The notes under the pieces are model-generated. The model had not been told where the DNA came from. It ran no database searches and saw only the letters and a program-made list of their open reading frames with translations. Below are positions 8,697 to 17,892 of a stretch of 64,000 bases of DNA, in pieces; positions within the stretch are counted from its first letter, which is position 1, and each line of letters starts with the position of its first letter. A program made the translations under genes and the position numbers. Location: assembly GCF_000711875.1 (NCBI RefSeq), contig NZ_JONM01000022.1, positions 1 to 64,000 on the forward strand. The letters run 5' to 3'. The DNA comes from Andreprevotia chitinilytica DSM 18519 (GTDB taxonomy: Bacteria > Pseudomonadota > Gammaproteobacteria > Burkholderiales > Chitinibacteraceae).

Positions 8697-9340
8697 ATTT
8701 ACAGCAAGACGCTGCTCATTATTGGCGAATTCGTCATATACAGAACGCTTCTGCAGTGGCGGGGTTGTCGAATTGGATATGCGCGGGTAAATGTATGTTT
8801 ACGATGTTTGTCACGTTCTTTCGAGCAATATTTTCTAAAGTGAAGTTGCTAATACATAGCGAAGTTACGATTGAAGTTTTGGCCGAGTCTCGGGAGTGGG
8901 CTGCGGTATCGAATACGAAGTCCAAGAATCCGTTGAGATTGATTCATAAGAAGCCATTTGTTATTCCACGTGATAAGAAGGGGTTTGATGGTTTCGTATC
9001 ATTGTCTTGGGCGTATGATGAGGAAGGCTCCTCTCGATTACCTACGCAAGAAGAGCAAGTATTCATTGATGAATGGACAGATAGAATAAAAGAAAAATTT
9101 GAACACGACGGTGCGAGTTTCTTGTTGCTGTCTATGTCTTCAGATGGACTGCAGCAATGGGTCTTGATGACAAAAAAACCTGATACGGCTCAGTTTGAAT
9201 TGATTGACGCAATGGGTGGTAACGAACGCGTGAAAGCGTTTTTAGGCGGGAGGTATCCAGCATTTGAGTTTTCATTGGTTCACGATGTGGAGTGGACTCA
9301 TATGCAGCAGGTGCAGAAAATAATTCAAAGAAACACGTGA
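8693..9340 (+). CDS. AT-rich gene, DUF695-like protein
   Basis: A 215-residue frame overlapping the previous gene by four bases. The stretch 'WAYDEEGSSRLPTQEEQ' followed by 'FLLLSMSSDGLQQWVL' resembles the DUF695 layout. The real start may be the Met at 8795, which leaves a compact domain. Base composition is visibly more AT-rich than both sides, a sign of recent transfer. Function unknown; DUF695 identity is tentative. Confidence 0.55.
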   Translation: MNLQQDAAHYWRIRHIQNASAVAGLSNWICAGKCMFTMFVTFFRAIFSKVKLLIHSEVTIEVLAESREWAAVSNTKSKNPLRLIHKKPFVIPRDKKGFDGFVSLSWAYDEEGSSRLPTQEEQVFIDEWTDRIKEKFEHDGASFLLLSMSSDGLQQWVLMTKKPDTAQFELIDAMGGNERVKAFLGGRYPAFEFSLVHDVEWTHMQQVQKIIQRNT

Positions 9341-9382
9341 GCTGATCATTGAACGCTACGAATATTCAAGAGCCCTTTCGCA

Positions 9383-9892
9383 ATGCTCGATCTAAATAGC
9401 CCCCGCTGGTCCGAATTACAACACGCATATGGTCCTGCCGGCGATATCCCCGCTCTCCTACGCCAATTAACCGAGCTACCAAGCGCAAAAGATGACGAGG
9501 AACCTTGGTTTTCCCTATGGAGTGCACTAGCCCATCAAGGTGATGTCTTTTCTGCCTCGTTTGCAGCGGTGCCGTACGTAGTCCATGCGCTAGCTAGTGC
9601 GCCAGATCGGGCCGACTCGGTTTATTTTCAGTTTCCCGCCTGGATTGAGGTGTGCCGGCAGAAGAGGGATGTTGAGGTGCCGGTTGATTTGCAAGCGGCG
9701 TATTTTGCGGCCTTGCAGCAGCTTCCGGCGCTGGTAGCTGTTGCCGCTAGCCGTGAATGGGATGCAGATTACATGCAATGTGCCTTGGCGGCGATCGCCG
9801 CAGCCAAAGGGCAGGCAAGCGTTGCTGAGGCGGTGATGGAACTCACGCCAGAGATTGCCGAAGAATTCATGGCGTGGTTCTACGAGCGCTGA
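9383..9892 (+). CDS. Protein of unknown function, helical
   Basis: A 169-residue protein with 'PWFSLWSALAHQGDVFSASFAAVPYVV', an amphipathic helix pattern reminiscent of HEAT-type repeats, and no signal peptide or membrane span. I do not recognise the family. Small, helical, solitary genes beside AT-rich neighbours are sometimes immunity proteins, but nothing here proves that. Confidence 0.6.
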   Translation: MLDLNSPRWSELQHAYGPAGDIPALLRQLTELPSAKDDEEPWFSLWSALAHQGDVFSASFAAVPYVVHALASAPDRADSVYFQFPAWIEVCRQKRDVEVPVDLQAAYFAALQQLPALVAVAASREWDADYMQCALAAIAAAKGQASVAEAVMELTPEIAEEFMAWFYER

Positions 9893-9977
9893 GATAGCAA
9901 ACGCGATGGCAGTGGAGGATGAGGAGGGCCGGCCGCCGATCCTCCCCCAATACTGGTCAATTGGGCTTACTAAAACC

Positions 9978-10784
9978 TCAATTCCAAACCGGCGCCAGCC
10001 CCTCCGGATCAACCAGCCGCTCGCCCCGATCCAGCCCAGCAATCCGGGCCATCTCCTCATCAGTCAGCCGTAGCGCTTGCGCCCGCAAATTACTTTCCAG
10101 ATTGGCTCGTTTGGTTGAAGACGGGATGACCGCATAACCCAGCTGCAGCGCCCACGCTAACGTCACTTGTGCTGGCGTTGCGCCGTGGCGTTGGGCGATT
10201 TGCTGGATCACCGGGTCTTGCAGCGCTTTGCCGTAGGCCAGTGTCATGTAGGACGTGATCGGGATGCCGTGGCTGCGGGCGAATTCGGCGACTTTGCGGT
10301 TTTGCAGGTAGGGGTGTAGTTCGATCTGGTTGGTGGCGATTGCTGCTGCGCCGACTGCATCGATGGCCTGTTGCAGCAAGCCGGTCGTGAAGTTCGATAC
10401 CCCGATCAGGCGCGTCAGTCCTTGGGCTTTGGCTTCGGCCAAGGCACCCATGAATTCGGCGACCGGCACGGCGTTGTCAGGGGAGGGCCAGTGGATCAGC
10501 GCCAGGTCGACATGATCGGTGCGCAGCTTGGTCAGGCTGTCTTTCAGGCTGGCGATCAGCTTGTCTTGGGCGAGGTTGTCGGTCCAGATCTTGGTGGTGA
10601 GGAACAAGTCTGTGCGGGCGATGCCACTTTCGGCAATCGCTTGGCCGACTTCGGCTTCGTTGCCATAGATTTGCGCGGTGTCGATCAGGCGGTAGCCGAC
10701 GTCGAGACCCGCTTTGACGGAGTCGATGACGATTTGGCCTTTGAGGCGGAAGGTGCCTTGGCCGAAGGTGGGGATGGTCTTCAT
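9978..10784 (-). CDS. dkgB: Aldo/keto reductase, DkgB-like
   Basis: A 268-residue AKR. The family landmarks are present: '[18 protein letters not shown]' with Asp and Tyr of the active site, Lys in 'LFLTTKIW', His in 'LALIHWP', and the cofactor motif '[14 protein letters not shown]'. DkgB enzymes reduce 2,5-diketo-D-gluconate and methylglyoxal-type aldehydes with NADPH. The start at 10784 matches the family N-terminus '[11 protein letters not shown]'; the longer open frame upstream overlaps the MFS gene. It lies 84 bases behind the MFS gene and may be cotranscribed. Confidence 0.88.
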   Translation of the reverse strand: MKTIPTFGQGTFRLKGQIVIDSVKAGLDVGYRLIDTAQIYGNEAEVGQAIAESGIARTDLFLTTKIWTDNLAQDKLIASLKDSLTKLRTDHVDLALIHWPSPDNAVPVAEFMGALAEAKAQGLTRLIGVSNFTTGLLQQAIDAVGAAAIATNQIELHPYLQNRKVAEFARSHGIPITSYMTLAYGKALQDPVIQQIAQRHGATPAQVTLAWALQLGYAVIPSSTKRANLESNLRAQALRLTDEEMARIAGLDRGERLVDPEGLAPVWN

Positions 10785-10867
10785 GGTGATGTCCTTTGGG
10801 TTGTCAGGCCCCTCACGCATTGGTCGGCGAGGGGTATTGATTGATGTGGAAATGTCGGGTTGTTGCC

Positions 10868-12070
10868 TTAGTGAGCAACGGGGATCGCCCCACCTGTCCG
10901 GGCTGCAAAACCGCTGCGCTTGTCCAGTACGCCGCTCCAGGTGGTGATCGCCAGCGACAGCAACACCACCAGCGCGCCGATCCACGGGGTATGCATCAGG
11001 CCGAGGTGAGTCACGATCAGGCCACCGGCCCAGGCTGCGCCGGCAATGCCGAGGTTGAAGGCGGCGATGTTCAGGCCGGATGCCACGTCGACGGCTTGCG
11101 GCGTAAAGCGCTCGGCTTGTTGCACTACATAGACCTGCAACCCCGGCACATTGCCGAATGCCACCGCGCCCCACAGCAAGACCGTCAACAGCGCCAGCCA
11201 CGGGTTGTGGGCGGTGAAGGTGAACAGCAGCAGTACTAAGGCCAGCAAGGCAAAGATGATCTGCAGCGCCGGAATCGGGCCCTTGCGATCGGCCAGACGC
11301 CCGCCCCACAGATTGCCGGCCGCGACCGATACGCCGTACACCAGCATCACCCAGCCCACGGAGCCGGCGCTAAAACCAGAGACTTGCTGCAGGATCGGGG
11401 CGAGGAAGGTGAAGGGGATGAAGGTGCCGCCGTAGCCGATGGCCGTCTTGGCATACACCATCAGTAGCCGTGGCTGAGCCAGCACCTGTGCTTGCTTGGC
11501 GAGCGAGGCCGGCGGGGTGTGGCGGATATTGTTCGGCACGAAGATCAGGCTGCCGACGAAGGCGACCACACCCAAGGCGGAGACGGCCAGGAAGGTTTCA
11601 CGCCAGCCGAAGTGCTGACCGATGAAGGTGCCCAGCGGCACGCCAGTCACCAAGGCCACCGTCAGACCGGTGAACATGATGGCAATCGCACTGGCGGCTT
11701 TTTCCTTGGGGACGAGACCGGTGGCAATGGTCGATCCGATCGAGAAGAATACGCCGTGGGCAAGGCCGGTCAGCACACGGGCCAGAACCAGCGATTCGTA
11801 GCTTGGTGCTTGCCACGCCAGCAGGTTGCCAAGGGTGAACAGCGCCATGAGCCCGAGCAGCAGCGTTTTGCGCGGAATGCGGCCGGTGAGGGCGGTCAGC
11901 AGCGGCGCGCCGATGGCAACGCCGAGCGCATACAGACTGACCAACAGGCCGGCCGAAGGAATCGTGATGCCAAGGTCGGTGGCGACGGTGGGGAGCAGGC
12001 CAACGATCACGAACTCGGTCGTGCCGATGGCAAATGCGCTGAGGGTCAGCGCGAATAGGGCAATGGGCAT
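10868..12070 (-). CDS. MFS transporter, DHA1 (AraJ/YdhP-like)
   Basis: A 400-residue protein with twelve hydrophobic segments. The opening '[18 protein letters not shown]' is typical of the DHA1 drug or sugar efflux group, and motif A-like '[12 protein letters not shown]' follows segment 2. Likely exports small sugars or drugs from the cytoplasm. It is upstream of the aldo/keto reductase in the same direction. Substrate cannot be given from sequence. Confidence 0.85.
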   Translation of the reverse strand: MPIALFALTLSAFAIGTTEFVIVGLLPTVATDLGITIPSAGLLVSLYALGVAIGAPLLTALTGRIPRKTLLLGLMALFTLGNLLAWQAPSYESLVLARVLTGLAHGVFFSIGSTIATGLVPKEKAASAIAIMFTGLTVALVTGVPLGTFIGQHFGWRETFLAVSALGVVAFVGSLIFVPNNIRHTPPASLAKQAQVLAQPRLLMVYAKTAIGYGGTFIPFTFLAPILQQVSGFSAGSVGWVMLVYGVSVAAGNLWGGRLADRKGPIPALQIIFALLALVLLLFTFTAHNPWLALLTVLLWGAVAFGNVPGLQVYVVQQAERFTPQAVDVASGLNIAAFNLGIAGAAWAGGLIVTHLGLMHTPWIGALVVLLSLAITTWSGVLDKRSGFAARTGGAIPVAH

Positions 12071-12708
12071 GGTGGTACTCCTTTCTCAAGTGAGATGGAG
12101 TGTGCCGCTGATTCATTTGCAGAAAAACGTGGTTTTCGTCAAAAGATTGTTGATTTTAGATCCACAATTGGACGGGCGTAGGGGGGCTGCATGGACCGTA
12201 GACGCCATCCCCTTAAAGCCTGTTTACGATCTTTTTCCGCGATGATGTCGGGGTGCTCCCCCTTTTTTGAAGGGGATGTAAAACCCCGGACCGCTCCAAG
12301 TTGGCAGTTTGCGAGCCTTTGAACAGCCTCTTAGCGTGCTTGCATGCAGCTGCAAGATCGGTGGATCAGCGTCAGGTATTTGCCACTTCTGACGCCGGTC
12401 TGTTCGCGCTTGGTAACAACACTGACGCAATAATGCAAAAATTGGCTGCCACCTCAGACAGATTTGTATGCGTGCAGATTATCTCGGATCGTATTCTGCT
12501 CGCACTGATCTCGCTTCCAGCCTGTCTTGCCGCCGTGGTGTAGGACAATTTCCGCACCACATTGCATGTAAGCAAATCAAATAGTGCCTTGCACCAAAAA
12601 ATGGTCTACATATGAACGGTTTCTCTTTTGCTTACAACGTGGTGTGCGTGCCGGCCGGGTTTTGATCGGGTTTGGCTGCTCTTGTTGCCAATAGATCAGG
12701 TGCCGTGC
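12071..12708. other. Gene-free stretch before the T6SS regulator, with a family A half-repeat
   Basis: A divergent spacer of about 640 bases between the MFS gene and the sigma-54 activator. It holds a degenerate CCCCCTTTTTTGAAGGGG hairpin (about 12250-12290) of the family A type and otherwise no convincing gene. Short open frames here lack ribosome binding sites and coding character. Confidence 0.6.
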
Positions 12709-13701
12709 ATGGATAAGTTCTCCCAATTGAATCTGATTGGTTCTTCGCCGTCGTTTCTGCAGGTGCTCAAGCAAATCCAGAAGATCGCCACGGTCGACGT
12801 ATCGGCGTATGTGGTAGGCGAAACCGGCACCGGCAAGGAGCTGGCCGTGCGGGCAATCCACTATCTGGGGGCGCGCCGCGACAAGCCGTTCGTGCCGGTC
12901 AACTGTGGTGCCCTGCCGGAGACGTTGATCGAAAGCGAACTATTCGGCCACGAGCGCGGGGCGTTTACCGATGCCAAGAACGCATCGCGCGGGCTGATCG
13001 CCGAAGCCGATGGCGGTACGCTGTTCCTGGATGAAGTCGATTCGCTCGGCCTCAAGGCGCAAGCGGCGCTGCTGCGGTTTTTGCAGGATCGCACCTACCG
13101 CCGAGTGGGCGGGTCCACGCAGCGTCAGGCTGATGTGCGCATCATTGCCGCCAGCAATGTGCAACTGGAAAAGCTGGCCGAATCCAGATTGTTCCGCCGC
13201 GATCTGCTGTACCGGCTGAACATCCTCACCCTGCGTGTGCCACCGCTGCGCGAGCGGGGTGAAGATGCGCAGGAGCTGGCGCATGTGTTTCTCGACCGCT
13301 TGCGCCACCAATACCGCATGCCGGACAAGCATCTCCACCCCGATGCATTGGCTTATATCGCCCGGCACGATTGGCCCGGCAATGTGCGCGAACTGGAGAA
13401 CATGATCCACCGCGAATTCCTCATGTCCGATGATCAGTTCGTGCGGCTGGGGCAGGGGGAGCATCATCCCGTTGCTGCAATTGAGGCGTGCAGCAGCGAG
13501 AGCGGCACAGGTAGCGGCAACGTCGAATACAAGATCGCCAAAGCGCAGGCCATTGCCCATTTCGAGCAGCATTACGTGCGGGAGCTGCTGGTGCGCACCA
13601 ACGGCAATCTGTCACGCGCCGCACAACTGGCCGGGCAAGACCGCAGCGCCTTTGGCAAGTTGGTGCGCAAGCACGGCTTGAGTTACGACAACTCCAATTG
13701 A
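12709..13701 (+). CDS. Sigma-54-dependent activator, T6SS-linked
   Basis: A 330-residue AAA+ enhancer-binding protein without an N-terminal sensor or receiver domain. Walker A is 'GETGTGKE' (37-44), the sigma-54 contact loop is GAFTDA (84-89) instead of GAFTGA, Walker B ends in DEVD (108-111), and the C-terminus has a Fis-type helix-turn-helix ('GNLSRAAQLAGQDRSAFGK'). Such proteins (VasH in Vibrio is a T6SS example) turn on -24/-12 promoters. It sits directly before the T6SS genes in the same direction. The ATG at 12709 fits the start of the AAA+ domain; a longer frame from 12628 is possible. Confidence 0.88.
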   Translation: MDKFSQLNLIGSSPSFLQVLKQIQKIATVDVSAYVVGETGTGKELAVRAIHYLGARRDKPFVPVNCGALPETLIESELFGHERGAFTDAKNASRGLIAEADGGTLFLDEVDSLGLKAQAALLRFLQDRTYRRVGGSTQRQADVRIIAASNVQLEKLAESRLFRRDLLYRLNILTLRVPPLRERGEDAQELAHVFLDRLRHQYRMPDKHLHPDALAYIARHDWPGNVRELENMIHREFLMSDDQFVRLGQGEHHPVAAIEACSSESGTGSGNVEYKIAKAQAIAHFEQHYVRELLVRTNGNLSRAAQLAGQDRSAFGKLVRKHGLSYDNSN

Positions 13702-13863
13702 ATCCGGCATCGGGTCGGGCATTGCATTAGATGCCTTTGGGCCGCGGATTGGAGCGGCGCTGCCCAGGCTTTCCCGCATAGGCGCGGGCAACGTTCGGCC
13801 CGATGATGCAATGCGCTGTGCAACCGCCTTGCTGTCCGGCATTCACGAACGAATACTCCACGC

Positions 13864-14097
13864 ATGAACACAGATTTGATCAACAGCACCGCCATGCTGA
13901 TCCAGCGCTATCTTGCCAACCGTCCCGATGCGGCGGATACGTTGGAGGGCATCCACATGTGGTGGGTGGATTGGCCACGCTCGCCGGAATGCATGTCCGT
14001 GACGCTGGCTGCGCTGGAGCAACTGGAGGCGGACGGCTTCGTCGAACGTGTGCGCATTGCCGGCAACGAGCTGTGGCGACGTCCGCGCGGGGATTGA
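13864..14097 (+). CDS. Small protein of unknown function, possible winged-helix
   Basis: A 77-residue protein between the sigma-54 activator and the T6SS operon, followed by a strong terminator. The segment 'MSVTLAALEQLEADGFVERVRIAGNELW' has the look of a recognition helix followed by a beta wing, so a small DNA-binding or regulator-partner role is possible. I do not recognise the family. Confidence 0.6.
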   Translation: MNTDLINSTAMLIQRYLANRPDAADTLEGIHMWWVDWPRSPECMSVTLAALEQLEADGFVERVRIAGNELWRRPRGD

Positions 14098-14120
14098 GTT
14101 GTGGGCGTTTGCCATCATGA

Positions 14121-14150
14121 AAAGGCCGTCATTGACGGCCTTTTTGATTT
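14121..14150 (+). terminator. Rho-independent terminator
   Basis: A perfect 10-base stem AAAGGCCGTC / GACGGCCTTT with a three-base loop, followed by a T-rich run. It closes the regulator transcript and insulates the T6SS promoter region. Confidence 0.9.
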
Positions 14151-14230
14151 TTACCGCCACGTTTTTCCCGGGCATTTACCGTCTTCCTCCTGGGTAAAAA
14201 TCCTCCCGCCCGGGTAAAAAAATCCTCCCT
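14148..14230. promoter_or_regulatory. GGTAAAAA boxes, candidate enhancer sites
   Basis: TTTTTACC at 14148-14155 and two direct copies of GGGTAAAAA followed by ATCCTCCC-type tails at 14192-14207 and 14213-14230. They lie about 90-170 bases upstream of the candidate -24/-12 element, the distance expected for activator binding. The inverted copy overlaps the terminator T-run, so it may be incidental. Confidence 0.35.
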
Positions 14231-14315
14231 CCCTTGCGCTTTTCATCTTCCCTCTGTGCGCTACGAGTTTTGAGAAACTCGTTCCAAATCAACGTCTTGA
14301 TCTGCCTGATGCCGC

Positions 14316-14331
14316 TGGCATGGAAATTGTT
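14316..14331 (+). promoter_or_regulatory. Candidate sigma-54 (-24/-12) promoter of the T6SS operon
   Basis: TGGCATGGAAATTGTT matches the TGGCAYR-N4-TTGCW consensus in all but the C of the -12 GC. The GG and GT pairs are ten bases apart as required. It lies about 205 bases upstream of the sheath gene, next to a sigma-54 activator gene. The rest of 14232-14536 shows no gene. Confidence 0.45.
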
Positions 14332-14536
14332 AGATCAATGCCCAGTTGATTCCGCATTCCACCCGGCTCGCCGAACCTAATGCCGGAATCCACCGTTGGC
14401 GAGCTGAACCCGATGTCGGCGCAATCCGCGCCTGGCATTAGAGCCAAAACAAGACGGAGCCCCGTTCGGGGCGGTGGGGCGGCGTGGCGCAACTTGTTTG
14501 CGTGGCGCGGCTAATTCAGGTCATGGAGCGTGTTAG

Positions 14537-17074
14537 ATGAATTTGACGAATGACGATAAGGTCCAACAGAAGCTGCTGCGGGTCCGCCCGCCGCGCGTGA
14601 AGATCACCTATGAGGTAGAAACGGGCGGAGCGATCGAGCAGGTCGAGATTCCGTTCATCGTCGGTATTTTCGCCAGCTTGTCGGGCGATACCGCAGTAGG
14701 GACGGGGGTATTGCCCAGCGCCAGCAGCCAGGCACCGGATAGCGTGCAGCCGGCCACCAAGCCGCTGTCGGCCTACAAGGATCGGGCGATGGTCGAGATC
14801 GACCGTGACAGCTTCAATACCGTGCTGAACAACTCGGCGGTCAGCGTCAATCTCTCGACGATCAACAACAGCATCGATGCCCTTACCCCGCCGATTCCCG
14901 GTGCGCCACCGGCTTCGCCGACGCTATCAGGGGCCTTGTCATTTTCCACCTTTGACGACTTTCTGCCCGGTAACGTCGTTTACAACATTCCCAAGTTGCG
15001 CGAATACGCCAAGGCTCGCGCCGGCATTCGCGAGCTGCAATCCAAGGCCGATGCCTCGGACGCAATCGCCCAACTGCTTGATGCCATCGTGGCCCTCAAC
15101 AACGCCACCACGCTGAAAGCCAGCATTACCAGCCAGCTGCCAGCCGCAACGGCCACTGATACCCTCGGCACGCAAGCGGCATCCTGGGGGATTACCTCCG
15201 GCGCGGTCGGTGGCTCGGCCACGTTTACCGGCGCGGATGTGAATACCTCGGGCGCGGTGAGCATTCCGGTAACGGCGACCTACGCGGCATCGGGCTCGGG
15301 CTCGGTGACCGTGAGTGGGACGGTCTCGCTGGCGTTGGCCGCGCCAGCCAGCGGCACGCTCACAGGCGTCATCAGCGGCACCAACGTCATTGACGGTTCG
15401 GGCACCATCCAGCTGAAGGGCACGCTCACCGGCACTGTGACGGCCAGCGGCAGCTTCAGCGTCGCGGTCTCCGGCAGCGCCAGCGTCGCCGGTACCTTGC
15501 TCACTCCGCTGCAACCGTCCTTCGATACCAGCTGGCCGCCTGCATCCGGCACCATTGCGCCGCGCTTGCTCGGCGAGATCGTCGGCCCGGCTCCCGCCGC
15601 AAGCGATACGGTTGCCAGCGCAGCTTATGAGCAGAGCATCATCAATGCCTCCACCTTGCTGGGCTATTTCTCGCAGCAAGTGTTGAGCCAGCCGGTGCCC
15701 AGCAGCGGCAAAGCTGCCCGTGCCACACAGTTGATCGATCAACGCGTCGTCGCGATCGATGCCGGCCTCAGCCAGCAGCTTTCCACCATTCTGCATGCCC
15801 CGAATTTCCAGCGCCTGGAAGCCACTTGGCGCGGCCTGCACGATCTGGTCTTCAACTCTGAGACCGGTGGCCTGCTCAAGCTGCGTGTCTTCAACGCCGC
15901 CAAGCAAGACCTGATCGACGATCTGGATCAAGCCGTCGAGTTCGACCAGAGCAAGCTGTTCAAGATGATCTATGAGGCCGAATACGGCACTTACGGCGGC
16001 TTCCCGTATAGCCTGTTGATGGGGGACTACGAATTCAGCAGCAGCGATGCCGATATCGATCTGTTGAGCAAATTCACGCAAGTGGCTGCCGCTGCCCACG
16101 CCCCATTGATTTCGGCCGCATCCCCGGCACTGTTCGGCCTGCCGGATTTCAGCTTGCTCGCCAAACCACGCGATCTGTCGCAAATCTTCGAAGGCATCAG
16201 CTGGGCCAACTGGAACGCCTTCCGTGATACCGAGGATTCGCGTTATGTCACGCTGGTGTTGCCGCACACGCTGCTGCGCCAACCCTACGACTACCGTTTG
16301 GCTGCCGTGCCAGGCTTCAACTTTGTTGAAGACATCACCGCCGGCGGCACGCCACTCGATGCCACCGTCAACAATCCGGGTGACCCTGCCACGCCGATTA
16401 CCCCCGGCAACAAGAATTTCCTCTGGGGGAATGCGGCCTACGCCTTGACCGGCCGCATCACGAACGCCTTCGCGCTCTATCGCTGGACCGCAGCGATCCG
16501 GGGCGAAGAGGGCGGTGGTCTGGTCGATGGCCTGCCGTTGTATATCTACCCGTCCGATCTGGGCGCACCGGTGGCTTTCTGCCCGACGGAAGTCTCGATC
16601 ACCGACCGGCGCGAGAAAGAACTGAACGATCTCGGGTTCGTGGCGCTGTGCCACCGCAAGAACACCGCGCAAGCCGTGTTCTTCGGCGGCCAGACCGTCA
16701 ACCTGCCCAAGCGCTACGTCAGCGATTCGGCCAATGCCAACGCCAAGACCTCGGCCATGCTGCCGTACATGCTCGCCGCCTCCCGCTTTGCGCATTACAT
16801 CAAGGTGATGATGCGCAAGAAGATCGGCAGCTTCCTCACTCGCGGCAACATCGAGTCGTATATCAACACCTGGATCGCCCAGTACGTGCTGCTGGACGAC
16901 AACGCCAGCCAGGAAGTGAAGGCCAGCTATCCGCTGCGCGCTGCCGAAGTAGTGGTGACCGAAATCCCTGGGGAACCCGGCTCCTACAACGCCACGCTCT
17001 TCATCAAGCCGCACTTCCAACTGGAAGACCTGCATACGTCGATCCGCCTCGTGGCCGATCTGCCCAAGGTCTGA
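14537..17074 (+). CDS. tssBC: TssB-TssC fusion: T6SS contractile sheath protein with beta-rich insert
   Basis: An 845-residue natural fusion of both sheath subunits. Residues 1 to about 195 are TssB/VipA: 'LLRVRPPRVKITYEVETG', 'IPFIVGIFASLSG', 'YKDRAMVEIDRDSFNTVL' and a helical tail. Residues about 200-345 are a Gly/Ser/Ala/Thr-rich, beta-repeat-like segment ('GSVTVSGTVSL', 'GTLTGVISGT', 'GTLTGTVTASG') that has no place in either subunit. Residues about 360-845 are TssC/VipB: 'FQRLEATWRGLHDLV' (424-438), 'YEAEYGTYGGFPYSLL' and the usual C-terminus. No stop or frameshift lies between the parts. The sheath contracts around the Hcp tube. In most T6SS the two subunits are separate genes. Confidence 0.93.
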   Translation: MNLTNDDKVQQKLLRVRPPRVKITYEVETGGAIEQVEIPFIVGIFASLSGDTAVGTGVLPSASSQAPDSVQPATKPLSAYKDRAMVEIDRDSFNTVLNNSAVSVNLSTINNSIDALTPPIPGAPPASPTLSGALSFSTFDDFLPGNVVYNIPKLREYAKARAGIRELQSKADASDAIAQLLDAIVALNNATTLKASITSQLPAATATDTLGTQAASWGITSGAVGGSATFTGADVNTSGAVSIPVTATYAASGSGSVTVSGTVSLALAAPASGTLTGVISGTNVIDGSGTIQLKGTLTGTVTASGSFSVAVSGSASVAGTLLTPLQPSFDTSWPPASGTIAPRLLGEIVGPAPAASDTVASAAYEQSIINASTLLGYFSQQVLSQPVPSSGKAARATQLIDQRVVAIDAGLSQQLSTILHAPNFQRLEATWRGLHDLVFNSETGGLLKLRVFNAAKQDLIDDLDQAVEFDQSKLFKMIYEAEYGTYGGFPYSLLMGDYEFSSSDADIDLLSKFTQVAAAAHAPLISAASPALFGLPDFSLLAKPRDLSQIFEGISWANWNAFRDTEDSRYVTLVLPHTLLRQPYDYRLAAVPGFNFVEDITAGGTPLDATVNNPGDPATPITPGNKNFLWGNAAYALTGRITNAFALYRWTAAIRGEEGGGLVDGLPLYIYPSDLGAPVAFCPTEVSITDRREKELNDLGFVALCHRKNTAQAVFFGGQTVNLPKRYVSDSANANAKTSAMLPYMLAASRFAHYIKVMMRKKIGSFLTRGNIESYINTWIAQYVLLDDNASQEVKASYPLRAAEVVVTEIPGEPGSYNATLFIKPHFQLEDLHTSIRLVADLPKV

Positions 17075-17106
17075 TCGTTGAAACTACCTGACAAGGAACA
17101 AGCAAC

Positions 17107-17673
17107 ATGGATCTGATTCTCTTAGAGCCGGGCGACCAGGACATCTTCGGTGGCGACAACAGCTGGACCAACGGTGGCAGCCTGATCGACAACACCTGGC
17201 GCGATGGCGTGCTCAACCTCAAGAAATGTATCGAGCTGGTCTCGATCCATCACGGCATGAAGCAGCAGGTGACCACTGACGTGAGTAACTCGGCGCGGAC
17301 ATCCGGCCGCCCGGTCATCACCGAATTCACCTGCGTGAAGTACGTCGACAAGACCTCGGTCAAGTTCTACGACTACTGCCTGCGCGCCCAGCCACTCGGC
17401 AAGGACAAGGGCCAGCCGACCAAGATCTATATCGCCCGCAACTCCGGCGATAAGACCGCCAACATCATGACCATCGCCCTGCGTGATGCGCTGATCAGCG
17501 AAATCCAGTTCCAGTCCCACCCGGACGACATGCCGACTGAGCAGTTCAAGATCAGCTTCACCGAAATCGTCTGGACCTACACGGTTCAGCTGGCCGATAC
17601 CGGCACCGCCGGCAATATCTCGTCCGGCTGGAGCGTGTCGCGCAACCGGCCGATCGGGCAGTTTACGGATTGA
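17107..17673 (+). CDS. hcp: Hcp, T6SS inner tube protein
   Basis: A 188-residue Hcp/TssD: 'HHGMKQQVTTDVSN' and 'ARTSGRPVITEFTCVKYVDKTS' are typical of the hexamer-forming beta-barrel, and the C-terminal half carries the usual 'ISFTEIVWTY' strand. Rings of Hcp stack into the tube that the sheath pushes out. It follows the sheath gene after 32 bases. It is slightly longer than the common 160-172 residues, with a tail after residue 170. Confidence 0.95.
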   Translation: MDLILLEPGDQDIFGGDNSWTNGGSLIDNTWRDGVLNLKKCIELVSIHHGMKQQVTTDVSNSARTSGRPVITEFTCVKYVDKTSVKFYDYCLRAQPLGKDKGQPTKIYIARNSGDKTANIMTIALRDALISEIQFQSHPDDMPTEQFKISFTEIVWTYTVQLADTGTAGNISSGWSVSRNRPIGQFTD

Positions 17674-17695
17674 TGGTGGGCTGAGCTGTCTTGTG

Positions 17696-17834
17696 ATTTC
17701 CCCTCGCCCACTTGTGGGAGAGGGGCTAGGGGAGAGGGTGTTTGTCAAGGGCGCGGTCCTTTTCAGCACCCTCTCCCTAACCCTCTCCCACTAATAGCTG
17801 AGCAAGGCGAAGCCTTGCACGCGAGGGCGAGGGA
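17696..17834. repeat. Family B dispersed repeat, copy 1
   Basis: CCCTCGCCCACTTGTGGGAGAGGGG, then an inverted CCCTCTCCCTAACCCTCTCCC arm and a GCAAGGCGAAGCCTTGC hairpin. It fills the gap between hcp and tssE and could act as an mRNA processing or attenuation point, leaving hcp more strongly expressed than the genes behind it. Confidence 0.75.
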
Positions 17835-17892
17835 ACGAAAAGCCTTGGTCAGATACTTGATAAGCCCTTTGTGCCGTCGCTGGAGTGTCGTC

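Noticed and set aside
12301-12543. 80-codon open frame before the sigma-54 activator
   Set aside because: No ribosome binding site, no similarity and mixed composition.
14483-14500. TGGCGCAACTTGTTTGC as the -24/-12 promoter
   Set aside because: The GG and GC elements are twelve bases apart instead of ten.
14939-17035. 698-codon open frame antisense to the sheath fusion gene
   Set aside because: It mirrors the GC-rich third positions of tssBC, has no domain character and lies fully within a well-supported gene.
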